Source of the DNA: Amphirosellinia nigrospora
Taxonomy: Eukaryota > Ascomycota > Sordariomycetes > Xylariales > Xylariaceae
NCBI GenBank assembly: GCA_004123355.1
Contig: SCHM01000002.1
Span: 992,001 to 1,056,000, forward strand
Direction of reading: 5' to 3'
DNA: 64,000 bases
Shown: in pieces, positions 11,073 through 22,458 of the stretch
How positions within the stretch are numbered: the first letter of the stretch is position 1
Layout: every line of letters begins with the position of its first letter
Notes under the pieces: model-generated
Seen by the model: the letters and a program-made list of their open reading frames with translations, nothing else
The model's database searches: none
What the model was told of the DNA's origin: nothing
Position numbers and translations under genes: made by a program

Positions 11073-13952
11073 ATGGCGCAGCCTTCGTCAGTCCTCTCTC
11101 AGACCATGCAGTCTATCTCCTTGACTAAGATGCGTGAGCTCGAGAAGCAGAGAGACAGATATGAATATCGGAAAAATGAGGTGCTGGCTGCGGCTGAGAA
11201 GTACCCTGACAATATCCGCGAGAGGATCACTGAACTTCTTCGCGGCGTGAAGAGTCTCTGTGAACCAGAGCTGGCGCTGGATACAAAAGTCTTGAACATC
11301 GATGTGTGGCTCCAGCAGTCCGCCTATGATGCTTCGATGCCTTTCCAAATGCTTCAATCATATGAAGCACTACTCCGTTCAAGACTGGAAGTGCAGAGTC
11401 GGAAACTCAGCATCGGTCACTTATGGTCTCGTCTTGTGACCGAATGGATGAATTCGACAACGCCGATAAGCGAAGCGGCCAACTCCAGTGATCAGTCGGA
11501 CGAAGTTGATCGCCAGGAAAAGCGTCTCAAAGAACTCTGTGAGAAGTTCGAGGAGGTTGTCTTCACGCCGCTCGAGACCGACGAGGCCAGAATCGAACAG
11601 TACATCCAGGGCCTTTTCAGTGGCGATGAAGGCAGGAAAGCGCTGAGGTCGATAAAGTCTCAGATTCAAAGGCATGAAGAAGTCTTGTTTGGTAGAAAGG
11701 AGCCATTCAACTGTGATGTCCTGGGCTGGTGCATCAACGGACTACTGGCTGAGGATCTTCTCAGTGATGAGAAGCAAGCTATTCTACGCGAGTTTCTCGA
11801 AAACCCAGTGGTCCTCAATGAGATCGCTGATGTTTTGAAATGCGGTTCGCTGACTTTGACAATTGGTCGTGGGAAGCTGGTGAACATGGCATACCAGTTC
11901 TGCCACGGCCACAGCTGAATGGAAAGTATCGAATTTGGATGGACGAGGATGTCTTACAAGCCATCTTCATCCATTACGTGGGCGTAAAGAACTGTGTCGG
12001 CCTTAAGGCCACTTTGACTCGTTTTTTGACCCGCCAAGATATGACGCATGAAGACGGAGCGTGGAATTGGCGGGCGGGCAAACACATGACCAGTGTTGAC
12101 CGTTTAAGATACGAGTATTCACTGGAATGAGGTTTGTTCATAATGCAGGAGTGGATAACACCCGTTCGGTTTTGTTTCGAGAATCCTTCTTCTGTCACAG
12201 CTTCCGGCCTCGGAGACAACGATTGGCAAGAATCGGGCATATGTCAATGATGGCAATGTTGAGGAGGATGACGAGGAGAAAGAGAAAAATGAGAGAGCGC
12301 CCGAAAATTTCAATGTTAAACAGAAGCTCCTCCGTACGCTGGCTACTGAGTCAATAGTGCATCGCACATTATACGGAGAGGCTGCAGTCATCCAGTCCGA
12401 TCTTCAATGGTACGCTACCGGACTCTCACACACAACCATCTTCGCAGTCATGCGCTTCCTTGGATTCTCCGAGAGGCTCGTGTCGTTCTATAGGAAGGTC
12501 CTCCAAGCGCCCCTGAACATGGTTTCGGCACCAGGGGGGGAGCCTAGTGGCGAGCCTAGGATTCGCCAGCGGGTGTACCGATGGCTCACGCGCCGGAAAA
12601 ACTCACTGGCGAAATGATTTTGTTCATCATGGACCTGGCCATCAACAAAGCGACAGGTATGTTGCTATATCGGCTGCATGATGATCTCTTTCTATGTGGC
12701 GAACCTTCGCGCTGTGCTCAAGCATGGAAAGCGATGCAAGAATTTGCAGACGTCATGGGTGTTGAGTTCAATAAGAATAAGACCGGTTCAGTCTATTTAA
12801 CGAACCCTGAGAAGGGCCGCGATGCTGAGATAGGGGCATCAATGCCTGAAGGCGCCGTTCGGATTGGCCACCTCCTTCTAGACCAAGATAGCGGAGAGTG
12901 GGTTCTTGATCAAGAGCAAATTAGTGAGCACGTTACTCAGTTGCGAAAGCAACTGGGAGCTTGCAACAATATTCTTGACTGGGTCAAGACATGGAATAGT
13001 TGCATTAGTCGCTTTTTCAGCCACACACTCGGAGAACCTGGGTATTGTTTTGGTCTCAAACATGTGGACAGCGTGCTAGAGACATACCAGCGTATTCAAA
13101 GGGTGCTGTTCAAACCTGCAGATCAACCCCAGGACGACGGGGATCAGACGACGGGCAAAGGTAGTGTCGTAAACTACCTCAAGTCTAAGATCAAAGAGCG
13201 TTTTGGGGTTCCAGAGGTGTCAGATGCATTTATCTTTCTCCCTGAAAAAATGGGTGGTTTGGGCGTCAAAAATCCATTTATTCCGTATCTTGCTTATCGC
13301 AATCGGCTTCTCGAAAGTAAGCCAGAGTCGTCGCCCGATGGTATTATGCGAACGTACTGTAAGTCCCCTACATCAATCCGATATTCTCATCAATTCATTA
13401 GGTTGCTTGCTTCTTCCGTACAAGGTTAGGAACCGTATAAATATAGGCTCTAACTGTTTCGCTACAGTAGAAAATGAGAAAGAGGAGTACGAGGAAACCC
13501 GGAAGGCGCTTCAGAGACTCAGGAGCACCGAGGAGCGTCTGAATCGCCTCCGCGGATTATATCCGGAGAGCCAGTGGTTCGAATATGTACGATTAATCTT
13601 GGACAAGGCGCTCGTCCCCGGAGAAGATGACGATTTTATGAGTTTTGAGGAGTACACGCGTCATCGCGAATCGACCAGTCGCCTTCTCAGTGTGGCCTAT
13701 AATAAACTCCTTGAAGTCCCTAGTCAGAAGGGTGCAAACCTGGAGTTATTTGTGACAGAGGCATTATCGCGCGCCGGAATCAAGGATTGGGGAAATCCCA
13801 CAGTTCTTCAGATTGAGTGGGTACTACAACTGTATCAAGATGAACTCAAGGAGCGCTGGGGTGGCTCCAAGCTTGTCGACGAGAAGTATTTGCCACTGGG
13901 ACTGCTGACTATGATGAGACGTAAAGGTGTGCAATGGACCATGATACTATGA
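11073..13952 (+). CDS. rvt: Domesticated reverse transcriptase, rvt family (frameshifted)
   Basis: Cellular reverse-transcriptase-related protein of the rvt class found in many fungi, usually single copy and not part of a transposon. It starts ATGGCGCAGCC with a coiled-coil N-terminal third (11073-11830). The polymerase part includes GKYRIWMDEDVLQAIFIHYVG, DLQWYATGLSHTTIFAVMRF, PRIRQR...MAHAPEKLTGE, and LLYRLHDDLFLCG, whose LHDD corresponds to the catalytic xxDD motif C. After a 109-nt intron (13359-13467) comes the C-terminal domain, ending LPLGLLTMMRRKGVQW near the stop. Full length would be about 920 aa, normal for the family. The frame is broken near 11836 (one base lost), between about 12125 and 12195 (net shift, with TGA at 12128) and near 12570 (one G lost from a G run). 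No LTR, integrase, RNase H or gag is present. The family call is strong; whether the gene works here is open. Confidence 0.85.
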
Positions 13953-14141
13953 GTGAGGGCATCTGGGGAAGTGTCTACCTAATAATCTTAGGAAGGGTAC
14001 AGCAGACATGAAGCTAATCAGGGAGAGATGATTGTAGCTTGTGTCATAGCATCTCGTAAATTTTCGACAATACTGACAATATGGTGTTGGGTCTGTGTTT
14101 TGGTTCAGGTTATATCTTGACGTAGATGATAATATGTCCTG

Positions 14142-15911
14142 TCAAGTAGCTTGCACATCGAAAGCAATCTCGACAAGCACCGCCTGTCGTGGACGGTTGT
14201 GATACGCCAACTGTGAGTGAGCAGCTACAATGAAGTGTTGCTCATGATCGTAGTGACTCCAATTGTCCGGGTCTGCCTCGAAAGGCCACACCTCACAGCT
14301 CCGATCGTAAAAGTCTTCATCTGGGTTAGGAACAAGGCGGCACATCCAATTGCACGCGATAGAGTCGTCAGACTGCGCTAGATAGATTCCAATTCGTTTG
14401 CCGGTTCCTAGTGTCTGCGCCGTGCTTGATGTTGTGCTTGAACTCATATCGTCTACATTTTCTTCGAAAACAATGAGTCCATGAGCAAAGGGGTGACCAC
14501 TTGTTCCGAAGGGCGGGCAGAATAGGCTGGTGTCTTCTTGAAGGGCTCCAGGCGGGTATGAGCCGAGAACGCGATAGTCAGCCAAACCCGCGGGAATGTC
14601 AGCATAAAGGTAGACTTTCGCACGTCGTCATCTGCAAACCCTTTCATGACGCTATCAAGGTCAGCTCCAAACGCAGGATACACCCGAGTGAAGTAGGTCA
14701 CAAGATAGCTAGTGACAGTTGACGTCGTCAGATTCTGGAGTTCGTACTGGACTTCTGTCTTAGCATCTTTCAAGGGCCTCTTAACTAGACTGATCGGATC
14801 ACGAGCACGCATGTATGTGTTATCTTTCCCTAGAAGCGGCAAACAAATTTGGAGTAAACGCGAGCCGTTACTGGTCTCTACTTCGAAGCAGTTCAGCACG
14901 GCCAAAACCCAGAACGGAGACAAGGTACGAATTAAGGGTGTTGACAACGATAAGCCAGCGTTGGTAAAAAGGAATGGCGGCGTTAATCTGGCTTCAAATC
15001 TTGGCTGAATTTGTTTGGAGTTGCAGAAATGCCTGGGATGATCTGCTAGCAGAGAATCTCGTGAACTAAGCGTATCAAAGGTGAAGATACTGTGGTCATC
15101 TGAAATCTTGATGATCTCCTCTTGTAGACGTCGGAACGCCCTTCGCCCCTCACCGTAGAGAAGAGGCATGTTAATGTTGAACAGACCTAGCAAGCTGTAT
15201 GCGATGTCTTCTTCCCGAGTAGTAGATCTGAGTCCGGCCCATGACATGCGCTGGGCAATGCTGTACTCATGTAAATTCTTTTCTTTGCATAAGCAAAGCT
15301 GATCTATTCCCGTCACAAGGGAGATGGAGCTCGCCAACCCTTTTTTGGTCCCGAGTTCAACCCAATCACGCGTGAAAAAGATGATATAGTCGGGAGCTAG
15401 CAGCTCCTGCAGAGTCCAGCCCCGGGTGAACCATCTACTGCGTTGGAAGACGTCCAGTATGTTGACCTGACTGGGAAGGTCACTTCGTACATCTTCCAGG
15501 AAAACATAGCAACCTTTGCATTCTTATACCAGGTGTACATTGAATTGATGGCCTCGGATAGCTCGGCTGAGCTCGACTTGTCGATGCAGATGGTATCAAT
15601 CCATACGTATGGAAGCCCATCTTGACGCGCACGCTTGCAGGTGGATAGAATCTTAACAAACCCTGCCTTTCTAGACTTCTTCAGGCGGCTCAAGCGAGAA
15701 TTCCACTCCCTAAAGGACGCCTCGCTTTCACCCCATGTGTGCGACAAGACTGCAGTATCATGAGTGAGTGAAATAGAAAATTGGGGACTCTGTTTGGGGA
15801 TTTTGAGTACTCCAACAAATAAAAGTATGATAGTTACGTACTGGCATATTCCGGGGCTCTCGAGGCTGTGAACTCCTCTATTCGGAGACTTCTAGAGTTC
15901 AGTAGTCGCAT
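14142..15911 (-). CDS. HET-domain protein (heterokaryon incompatibility)
   Basis: Exon 1 (15911-15842) encodes MRLLNSRSLRIEEF..EYA; a 92-nt intron (GTACGT...CAG) follows, and exon 2 begins ILSHTWGESEASF. Together these give the classic HET start (RLLN...YAILSHTWG). Further motifs are GLPYVWIDTICIDKSSSAEL, INSMYTWYKNAKV, CYVFLEDV, SRWFTRGWTLQELLAP, ISLVTGI, SIAQRMSWAGLRSTTREEDIAY and LLGLFNINMPLLYGEG. The roughly 250 aa C-terminal part is not recognised. HET domains trigger cell death when unlike fungal individuals fuse. Two frame breaks, each fitting one lost base, occur at about 15512 (between NAKV and CYVF) and about 14597 (a C run before AGLADYRVLGSY). With these restored the protein is about 560 aa, without a NACHT or WD40 region. 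Confidence 0.85.
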
Positions 15912-16458
15912 TGTTGGCAACTTTACTCCTTTTAGGCACTTCCCGCCGCCAAGAGGCTTCAAGGGGCTAGTTAGTCCCCGGTCTAGATGGAGCCGAGCAT
16001 TGAGATATCAAAGGAATCTGGCCGATGCTGCGAAGTCAAGGAAACAATTTTCTGCAAGGTGTCTCAGTGTTTCATAGATGCTATTATAATCATCGCAAGG
16101 TACTGTAGATGACCCTTTTTTGATGAGCATTTCATAACAAGCCACATTCTAACCTAATTAAGTTATCCGGGAGACACTAGCGCTATTAGATGACGTAGTG
16201 GGGCATCTGAAAATGACAGTCCTAGGCCTATTCATGATCAAGTAGATACTTGAACCCTCTTGCGATGAAGCACAAGCAGTCAGTTTATAAAAAGGTAAAG
16301 CCTTCGTATTTATCTGAATAAATTCTTATATTCATCTTCAACTGGCAACCTCCATGTCACCTTTCACACTGATCACATCTGTGCTGGGAGACAATATCTC
16401 TCTAAGTCAATGTCCATGATGAGAGAGTCCTGTCTACCTATGTAGTTAGCAATGAAAC
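15912..16458. other. Divergent intergenic region between HET and SWS1-like genes
   Basis: About 550 bp between two divergent start codons (HET on minus, SWIM gene on plus). No further gene; it presumably holds both promoters. Confidence 0.6.
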
Positions 16459-17352
16459 ATGGCGACGACAACTCCGACCCCGCGAGATATCCTAACATCC
16501 CTCATCTCAAGCCTCCCATCCATCCCTATAGCCGACGATGCAACTACAACAGCCTCATTTCATAGACCTTCAAACAAGCATGTCGGTGGAAACGCACCGA
16601 CCAATCCATTTAAGCGCATACCGTCAGCTTATCGTCCCATTCTCACAACTCTCCACGTTCTATACCCATCCACATTACTGCCAGCACTTGACCTGCTAGA
16701 CCGACGACTCGTGACACGCGTGATTCTCCAGCAAGAAGATGCTGATTCACATCTCACCAACGTCCGGGATGCCACCATACCCTCGGCTCAAAAACCCCCG
16801 CCGACAGCAGGATTCATGAGGGCACCAAACCAGCACCTCTCTACCATCTAGTCCGCTCCGCGGAGCCGCAATCCCACCGGCGACAGCACGCGACGTCTTC
16901 AGGGGGCGGGTCTACATCGTGCGTCTCGAGAGCTGGAACTGCACATGCGCCGCCTTCGCATTCTCCGCATTCCCGCCTCTGCCTCCTCCCATAGTCTCGT
17001 CTTCCGGATATCAGATATCTCCCGCAACTCACACCCCGGCAGAGGATGAGACACTGAACAGCGACGAAGCCGCAACCCAGCCATGGAATTCGGCGGGCTG
17101 AGCACAGATGGGAAAGACGAAACGGGAGGTGTGCCTTGCTGCAAGCACCTCCTCGCCTGCGTGTTAGCGGAAAGATGGGACGCGGTGCTAGGCGAGTATA
17201 TGGAGGATCGTCTGGTGGGTAAGGAGAAGGCGCTGGTCTGGTTGGGGATCTGTGAGGTCCATGGTATCATGATGCTTATTATCGGGCTGACTACAGATTT
17301 TAATGATGCACATAAGGAGAACATGGATTGTTCTAATAGGGGCGCTTCGTGA
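16459..17352 (+). CDS. SWIM zinc-finger protein, Shu2/SWS1-like
   Basis: The N-terminal helical part contains YRPILTTLHVLYPSTLLPAL and LLDRRLVTRVIL. The SWIM motif is visible as WNCTCAAFAFSAFP followed, after a Pro/Ser/acidic linker and FGGLSTDGK, by VPCCKHLLACVLAERWD. This fits CxC...CxHxxA, the invariant form in the Shu2/SWS1 family. These proteins work in Shu complexes with Rad51 paralogues in homologous recombination. The gene lacks introns but changes frame three times in the direction of lost bases: at about 16800-16830, near 16865, and near 17085. The C-terminal end is uncertain; the last frame stays open to TGA at 17350-17352. The family call rests mainly on the SWIM motif and its setting. 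Confidence 0.65.
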
Positions 17353-17872
17353 ATATTAGGTAACCTGAGTGTTTACATGAGTAGCGGATAGGGGCTGGCT
17401 GGATGAGCATATCCGCGCTACGTATATTATTACAATTGCTCGCCTGGTACATATGCCCCAGAACTCAGTGTAAAGTCGTCGTATCACACACGACAACTAG
17501 TAAGTATCGAGAATAAGTATCCCAAACAAATATACCTAGAACACACGACACTACGGCTATCGAGTACTAAGGACTTTGTTAAGCTGCATCATGAGTCGGT
17601 CTGTATCGAGGGGAGAGCTCTCCTGGAGTTTCGAATCTCCTCTGTGAGAGAATTACACGTTAGTAATGCCGGGGCGAATTTAGCTTGTGATTCATTATGC
17701 ATGCTTCATTCATCGTCTATTAGACTGGAAGCTGCCCGTCGCAGCCGGGATGGCTTCCTGGTCTTATTTAATTGAAGCCAGGATATTATACACAGCCTCT
17801 GTGATCTTGAGCGAGGCTACAATTAGTGCTTCGCTTGGACGTTCTATTGCCTGTCAATTCGCATGCCCTAGA
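17353..17872. other. Convergent 3' intergenic region
   Basis: Lies between the stop of the SWIM gene and the stop of RPN8. Probable 3' UTRs and terminators; no gene recognised. Confidence 0.5.
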
Positions 17873-19049
17873 CTAACCCCGTCTATTTCTTCTTTCTTTT
17901 TCGGGGCCTTTGTCCCCGGCATCACTACCAGAACCATTTGCACCAGCTTCTTTCTTCTCTTTTTCACTCTTCTCCTTTTCGGCGGCGGCCTCTTCTTTCT
18001 TCGCTTCCTTTTCCTCTTGCTGCTGCCTGTTTTGGATTTTGTTCTCGATGAGGTCGTGGAAGGCGGTAATCGCTCGAATCAAACTGCTGAGGTAAATAGC
18101 CAACAGCTGGTCGTTCGTCTTGACACTCATGGCGTAGCCTAGCTCACCAACGTTGGAGCCCTTGGACTCACCACCAGGCTTCGGTGTAGATAGGTTAGGC
18201 AGGAGGTTGAATATGTCCTGCAGGTTGCCGAGAACAGCGTGGTTCACTGGTAATTGTTTGTCCTGAACTTTTTGGAGGTATGTCTGGATCTCGCGCAATC
18301 GTAAATGCAGTCCTTGCAACGACTGCAGCTGGTTTGTGATACGGGTTGATAGTGTGCCGATGGCAACATCACGGATATCTCTAAGAAGGTGCTCGACTCC
18401 TATTTCTTCGGCTTCTTCGGCCTCGATTGTGGAGGGTGTGTGTACGAATGTCTTCGATGTGGTTGTACCGTCCTATAGTCACAAACTGTCAATCGAGCTC
18501 ATGGAGATCCATATTGAACAAGCACCTACATCTTTAATCTCCTCCACGGCGAAATATGCATCTGTTGGTACGCCAGACTCCTTAGGTTGGACGTCAATGA
18601 TGACAAGTAGAGGGTTCGGTGTGTATCGCTTGAAGAGTTCGTTGATCTCTAGGTCGGAAGCGCGGAGCTTGGGTCCAGAGTGGTACCAGCCTATTAACTT
18701 TTCTCGTGCGTTCACCTTCTTGAACATGTCGTTCATGTTCTCCACATAGTTATGGTCGAGGAACCAAACCGAGGGGTCATCGCTCTCTTCCTCGAACGGC
18801 ACTACCAAAGGTCCAGGTTAGCTAACTGGGGCTACGCGGAAATGCGTCTGGGGTGCTGTGGCGAACCTGCGAAACTATTTGATACCTGACATTCTTGCCA
18901 TCATTCTGCCCTAGCAACACGCCTACAACGCGCTTTCGTGTCCCCTTGGCTGCCCGGTTGAAGTGGTCTACGACGGATAATAGAACGAGGGGTGCGACGG
19001 TGACATTTCTGCTGACGAACGAGAGCGTCTCAGCAGTGGTGGTAGGCAT
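17873..19049 (-). CDS. RPN8: 26S proteasome regulatory subunit Rpn8 (MPN domain)
   Basis: Non-catalytic MPN subunit of the 19S lid that pairs with Rpn11. Exons: 19049-18867, 18801-18530 and 18472-17873, with introns of 65 and 57 nt. Key stretches are [73 protein letters not shown] and [20 protein letters not shown]. The JAMM metal site (HxH...SxxD) is absent, as in all Rpn8 proteins. The C-terminal part has the helical [15 protein letters not shown] region and a Lys/Glu-rich tail. Exon 1 is one base short: a G restored in AGG-TATCA gives the invariant VRVSNSFAVPFEE across the first intron. Because RPN8 is essential in yeasts, this break is best read as an assembly error unless another copy exists. 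Confidence 0.95.
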
Positions 19050-20331
19050 CGTAAATACGAGGGCCCTGCTGTCGACAATTCCAGTGGTGTGTGCGGTATG
19101 TACGTACGAGTGGTGGAAGGTAAAGAGTGATGATTTGGTGAGATGTGGGAGAGGGTGATGAACCGGTGATTGGTGGTAAGAAGGCTGTGAGGTTAGTTGT
19201 GTGTCGTAACCGTGAGGCTGCCTGAGTACCTATCAATGTACCAAATCCTAGGCAAGCTCAATCCCTCTTCAGGATTAGTGCCAATCAATCGGCACAGATG
19301 CCCCTCCATGTGCGGCTAAAGAACCAGCTGTGGCTGATCATGTGGCACATGTGTTATCAAGAAAAAGCTACATATACTAAGGATTAGAACAAAAGATTAG
19401 ATAAGCATCTGCTTACTTACAAGTAAGTACATAGCTAAGTATCTCTAACAAATAAACATTTGGAATGCAGGTACCATCCCAAATGGACACTAATTCTGGC
19501 GCTGACTGGCGGATTGAAAATTAAAAATAGGCAAGAGAGACTCTCTGCTTAGACGAATGCATATATTATGGGTTTTCAGATAACAGCTTGAGCATCTGCA
19601 AAGCTCGTGAAGAACTGGGGAGCTGAGTAAACCCAGCTGTCGGTTTTACTAAGATCGCTCTCCTTCCCTTGAGCTTATTGGTCCAAAGAGGTGATACTAG
19701 CATTTCTATACACATAATCATCCATCTTACAATTCAAGAGTAGTTTATGCTACGTAGCATAGACTTAGGTGCTTTAGGTACAGGAAACAATCTTCTAGTG
19801 TACCTATGATGTTCGGTCTACCGGGTAGGCCAGTCGTGCAAGCTTCATGATGGTAGCCGAACCACGATAGCGCGGGTGGATGGAACTGTGAAGACTGCCC
19901 CAGCAGCCTACTTAGCTATGCTAACCTATCAGCAGGGGCAGTAGAAGCCACTAAAGACCGCCCCCACCAGCTGCCTAGGCAGTACCCCACTTAACATGAC
20001 ACCGACAGCCACTCAAAACACCCAATTCGGTCCGCTACGTCGTTCTGTACAGCAATTGTTACTGTAATCGTGTCTATGCAACATTTTTGTCGCAACGTGC
20101 TTCGGTCTGTCTATCCGTCTCGTTGGGAAGCCCGACCTCGCAGACTTCGTCTTCGGAACTTCTCACTCTTCTTTCTTTTCCTTTCCTTCCCCTTTCTCTT
20201 TTGCCGCTTCATACCCTCTTCACTCAACCTCTATATTATTATTACATCGTAGCAGCATTTTCTAGCTGTCTTTTATTCCCGTCCTTCTACCTCGGCCCGG
20301 CCCGTTTCCTTCTCACGCACGCTAGTTCACC
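19050..20331. other. Divergent promoter region of RPN8 and ADK1
   Basis: About 1.3 kb between the RPN8 and ADK1 start codons. A pyrimidine-rich tract (about 20160-20215) just upstream of ADK1 fits a 5' UTR/core promoter of a highly expressed fungal gene. No further gene seen. Confidence 0.55.
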
Positions 20332-21381
<1,050 letters not shown>

Positions 21382-22458
21382 AGCGACCTGAACGATAGTA
21401 GTAACCAAGGCCGCCTTTTAACGATTTAAATCAACCCGCGTTCAACTATGAGATAACAAAGCACAACGGCTACTTATGAGACTGTCATTCCAAAGCGAAT
21501 AGAGCGGGATGGATGTACGCTCAGTTTGCATGTACAGTTCCTGGCCCTTGGAAGAAAGCTGGGGAAATGTGGACATGGGGGAATGAAGCATCACGATTTG
21601 TACCATACCTACCGCCTTCACCTATTCTTGTGTATGTAGAACTTGACTAATTCAAGATTTCAAATTATACAACTTAAGAGGCTATCTTGATTGTGAGCTC
21701 GCGCGCTAAGAAGTAAGGTCCTTGCATTGTCAAGGGGTTTATGGAACACGTGGGAAAAACATAGTAGGGGGTAACTGCTACAGCCTAAAAGGTGCCCGGC
21801 TCTTAGATGTGACTACAATAAGACATATTTGGCTCTGAGGCACTAACTCTTCAAAGTGTCGTCATTCATCAACTATTGACAGGAATCATAACTTTGATAG
21901 GTTAACTATGCTGACAAACTTGAAAATTCGCGATTTCTGAAATAAGACATATATTTGACTATGAAGCAGGCATAAGGATGAAGTCTTCTCGATTCTCCGA
22001 AAACCAAAAATGCATGGAAGCCTTGGGGCATGCCCAGTATATATTTGAAAACGGGGTATAATCTAATTTAGGCGAGGATATATACAACTGCCAATTACAA
22101 AACCAAGACCCGACCGTATATGTTCCTAATACCTTTATATATGTGGTCTCCCTATGAAAATGCTCAAACTTCTCCTGCATTGACATAAGAGACCGGGGGT
22201 GGGGGAGACTTAGTAAACTACCTAGATAGTGCTAGGTCTATACTCTGGTCTGTGATAGTCGAAGTAGTGCCACAAACTACAAGTATCCTGCAGATGCGAG
22301 GTGAAGTTTCTGAACCGATTCAAGTAAACCTCTCTAGCGTCGTATGATGCTTGTGAATGGGGCTGATAGTGGACAGGGACGTCTTGACTATGCATTATAC
22401 CTGGTGGAGTTCCTACCTCCGCGACGTAGCTAGTGACCGATTATTAGCAATGCTTGGT
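21382..22458. other. Convergent intergenic region; no supported gene
   Basis: Lies between the ADK1 stop and the Hook stop. AT-rich with only short, featureless ORFs. Confidence 0.55.

Noticed and set aside
11073-13952. rvt gene as part of a LINE or LTR retrotransposon
   Set aside because: No endonuclease, integrase, RNase H, gag, LTR or poly-A tail, and the motif order matches the cellular rvt class.
17600-17650. T-arm-like hairpin (GGAGTTTCGAATCTCC) suggesting a tRNA
   Set aside because: No matching acceptor stem, D-arm or anticodon arm could be built around it.
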